From the NCBI RefSeq assembly GCF_964340395.1, contig NC_135549.1:24697342-24761341 (forward strand): DNA of 64,000 nucleotides. The letters are read 5' to 3'. Origin of the DNA: Glandiceps talaboti. Lineage: Eukaryota > Hemichordata > Enteropneusta > Spengelidae. The notes under the pieces are model-generated. The model was not told the origin of the DNA, did not search any database, and worked only from the letters and a program-made list of their open reading frames with translations. Positions 62,119-64,000 of the stretch are shown in pieces. A program made the position numbers and the translations under genes. Position 1 is the stretch's first letter. Every line of letters begins with the position of its first letter.

Positions 62119-62560
62119 CATAAACTTAGTACCTCTGCGTTGAATACTATTGTTATCTCTCGGCTCCTATCCATCAATCTCCACTGGACTTTTTCCATCA
62201 CTTTCAATTGCTTCTGTTTGCAATTCTTCATCTTCGCCCGCCAACGTGTTCTGTACATTTAACATTTTTTGTTCAATAAATAACACTCAAGAGTGGTAGT
62301 GCACTTTTTTTATCCGACAATATCCAAGACCTGCAGAAGACTTCAATTAAAAGAGCAGAGGTAAATATTTTCAAACTATATCAAATTTCTACATGACAAA
62401 ATAAAACTAAGTACCTTTGTGTTGAATACTATTGTCATCTCTCGGCGCCTCTCCTTCAATCTCAGCTGGACTTTTTCCATTCACCGCCGTTTGCACCTGT
62501 TTGCATTTCTTCCCCTCCACCCGCTATTTCATCAGGCTGAACATGTTCTGTATGTTAAAC
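62119..62560 (-). repeat. tandemly duplicated exon-like block, about 283 bp apart
   Basis: Blocks 62119-62280 and 62402-62560 share GTTGAATACTATTGT, ATCTCTCGGC and CTGGACTTTTTCCAT. On the minus strand the first reads EDEELQTEAIESDGKSPVEI and ends at a GTACTAAG donor-like site; the second is similar but frame-broken. It looks like a duplicated acidic exon. Confidence 0.6.
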
Positions 62561-62811
62561 AGTTTCATGTATTTTCATAAGCTGTCAGTGAATATATAGC
62601 CCCAACTGTTTTTCTTTATAGTGTCTCTGACAGTGCAAAACAAGCTGAAGATTTCAAGATTTCACTGTACTTTCAGTTTGTCATGACATTTCTTTTTCCT
62701 TTGGCTAACCTTTATACCCGTAAATAGATAATTGATAAAATGTGATCACAGTTTCCTTTTTCCTAAAACCATTTTTTTTTCATATATTACACATTTACGA
62801 AATGCACATAC

Positions 62812-63170
62812 CACACATTGTCTTTGGCCTGTTAAATTCTGGCACTTAGGGTGATATTTTCTGCCACACAAAATACATGATGTCTGCAATTACAAAGAAG
62901 TCATTATTAGACCAACATTGAACAATTTTACCAAAATGAATGATAAATCACATACATAACAAACATGTTAGTTTGTGCGAGAGAAAACATGTACAAATAC
63001 GTGATAAAAGTAATGAAATGTACATTTAAAAGAATATCAGGCATAAACCCTACAAAGGTACAATACAATACAATAAAATAAAATACATTGTTGAATACTG
63101 TGATTTTTTTACATACCTGCGGTGCACCTCTGCCACATGTGTGGCATCTTCCCTTCCAACATCTGTAAGT
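62812..63170 (-). CDS. two exons of a cysteine/histidine zinc-finger protein
   Basis: On the minus strand an exon ending at about 63117 encodes CWKGRCHTCGRGAPQ and is followed by a GTATGT donor. After an acceptor near 62888 the next exon continues TSCILCGRKYHPKCQNLTGQ. The C..C..C..C..H..C spacing suggests a RING- or PHD-like zinc module. Gene limits and family are unknown; the acidic duplicated exons downstream on the same strand could belong to it. Confidence 0.45.
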
Positions 63171-63399
63171 CAATCCATAATGCAAATTTGTGAATTTGTC
63201 TTGATGAAAAATTCTGACGATGTAGAGTGAAATGAACACAGCAATAATGCTTTCATGGTGTTTAATACATCCTGTACAATAACATTAACGTTATATCTGC
63301 ATTACTGCAAACACTGTCAATAGTTTGATAAGTTGGTTGCAATCTGTTTATCCCTACAGTGGGTACATATCATTGTTTTAAATATAAATAGCTGTCAAT

Positions 63400-64000
63400 G
63401 TTGTCGAAGTGTCGTCATTGGTTGAAGACATACAGGTGCCTGACAAAATTGCGACTTCCACCGAGGACCTGATGAATAAGTTTCTTGACAATACGCCATA
63501 CACTCATACAGAAATTGACTTTATCGGAGGCAGTCGGACAAAGTGAAAATCTAACCTGGATTGTTATGACGAAGAATGTTTGTTATAAAGGCATCAACAT
63601 TTAACGGTGTCATTAGTAGAGCTACTACTCTGATGAAGAATCATTAAGCTGTTGACCAGATTATTGGAAATACATCTACTCCTGAGGATTTGCCGACTTT
63701 GCAGTGGGGTAGGAAAAGGGAGAGAAAGCAAGAGAAATGTTTGAACTTGTAGAACGAAAAAAACATAATCATCTAAATGTCAATATGCCAGGCTTCAGAC
63801 TTCATAAATGCAGGCCTTTCTTGTGTTGCTGTGCCGATGCTGTTGTAACATGCATGTGTAAGACAAAATATCGTAAAAAGCTTTTGGAAATACAATATGT
63901 CCTTATTGTGGTAGATTAAGATCACCAAAGTATGTAGCGAAAGATAACGGTTGTGTCGAAGAGAATGGAACTTGGTCCCTAACAGAGAAATCCGAGTACT
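63400..64000 (+). pseudogene. YqaJ-type nuclease relic, runs off the window
   Basis: Fragments on the + strand match metazoan proteins with a YqaJ-like (lambda-exonuclease-type) nuclease domain: KASTFNGVISRATTLMKN, then VDQIIGNTSTPEDLPTLQWG, VERKKHNHLNV, PGFRLHKCRPF, and ADAVVTC with LLEIQ. A frame change then gives CPYCGRLRSPKYVA and GTWSLTEKSEY up to the edge. The order corresponds to the family's RITAS.., PALKWGR, DG/A.V.C and LEIKCPYC landmarks. An in-frame TAA at about 63647 and at least two frame changes show decay. Such domains are found in virus-, phage- and transposon-derived genes; no virus is implied here. Confidence 0.6.

Overview
The window is nuclear DNA from an animal, most likely an aquatic invertebrate. 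The reasons are AT-rich sequence, GT..AG introns, microsatellites (GA, TGTA/CATA, CAT, TTG, TG), and many transposon-derived gene families typical of such genomes. I could not fix the phylum. No RNA genes, CRISPR arrays or bacterial-type operons were seen. All exon limits were read by eye from splice signals, reading phase and comparison between copies.

1-20.1 kb is a tandem array of TRPC-type cation channel genes on the + strand. Copy A is present only as its last three exons (3-1374). Copy B (5715-9838) keeps exons 1-3 and a dead stub of exon 4, which runs straight into the sequence that follows copy A, so its membrane domain is gone. Copy C (12794-20048) reads as an intact nine-exon gene of about 673 residues. 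The A/B and B/C spacers are homologous.

20.1-47.7 kb is a transposon graveyard. In order it holds a small inverted-repeat element, a Ty3/gypsy relic whose catalytic YLDD block is inverted, a P-element/THAP9-like transposase on the minus strand, and a 2.7-kb TTAA-flanked element with repeat-array arms inside one of its introns. Then come a Mutator-like transposase relic, a THAP exon, a CACTA (TNP2-type) transposase inside an imperfect tandem duplication, a zinc-finger fragment, a PIF1-like helicase relic, and a broken gene with a TDP-43-N-terminal-like domain. An antisense 2A-like motif lies in an intron of that last gene.

47.7-52.7 kb is one nearly complete 5-kb DNA transposon. It has 28-bp terminal inverted repeats, a 4-bp target duplication, a decayed transposase, and about 13 copies of a 14-bp site placed only in its non-coding flanks.

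53.2-58.5 kb is a three-exon gene for a P2X7-type cysteine-rich cytoplasmic domain. Its first intron holds a hAT-like element (8-bp target duplication), and inside that is a second element with TA flanks and arrays of a 14-bp palindrome. A hammerhead-ribozyme-like core lies in the inner element.

58.5-64 kb holds zinc-finger exons on the minus strand, a tandemly duplicated exon, a dispersed repeat, and at the right edge a YqaJ-type nuclease relic on the + strand.
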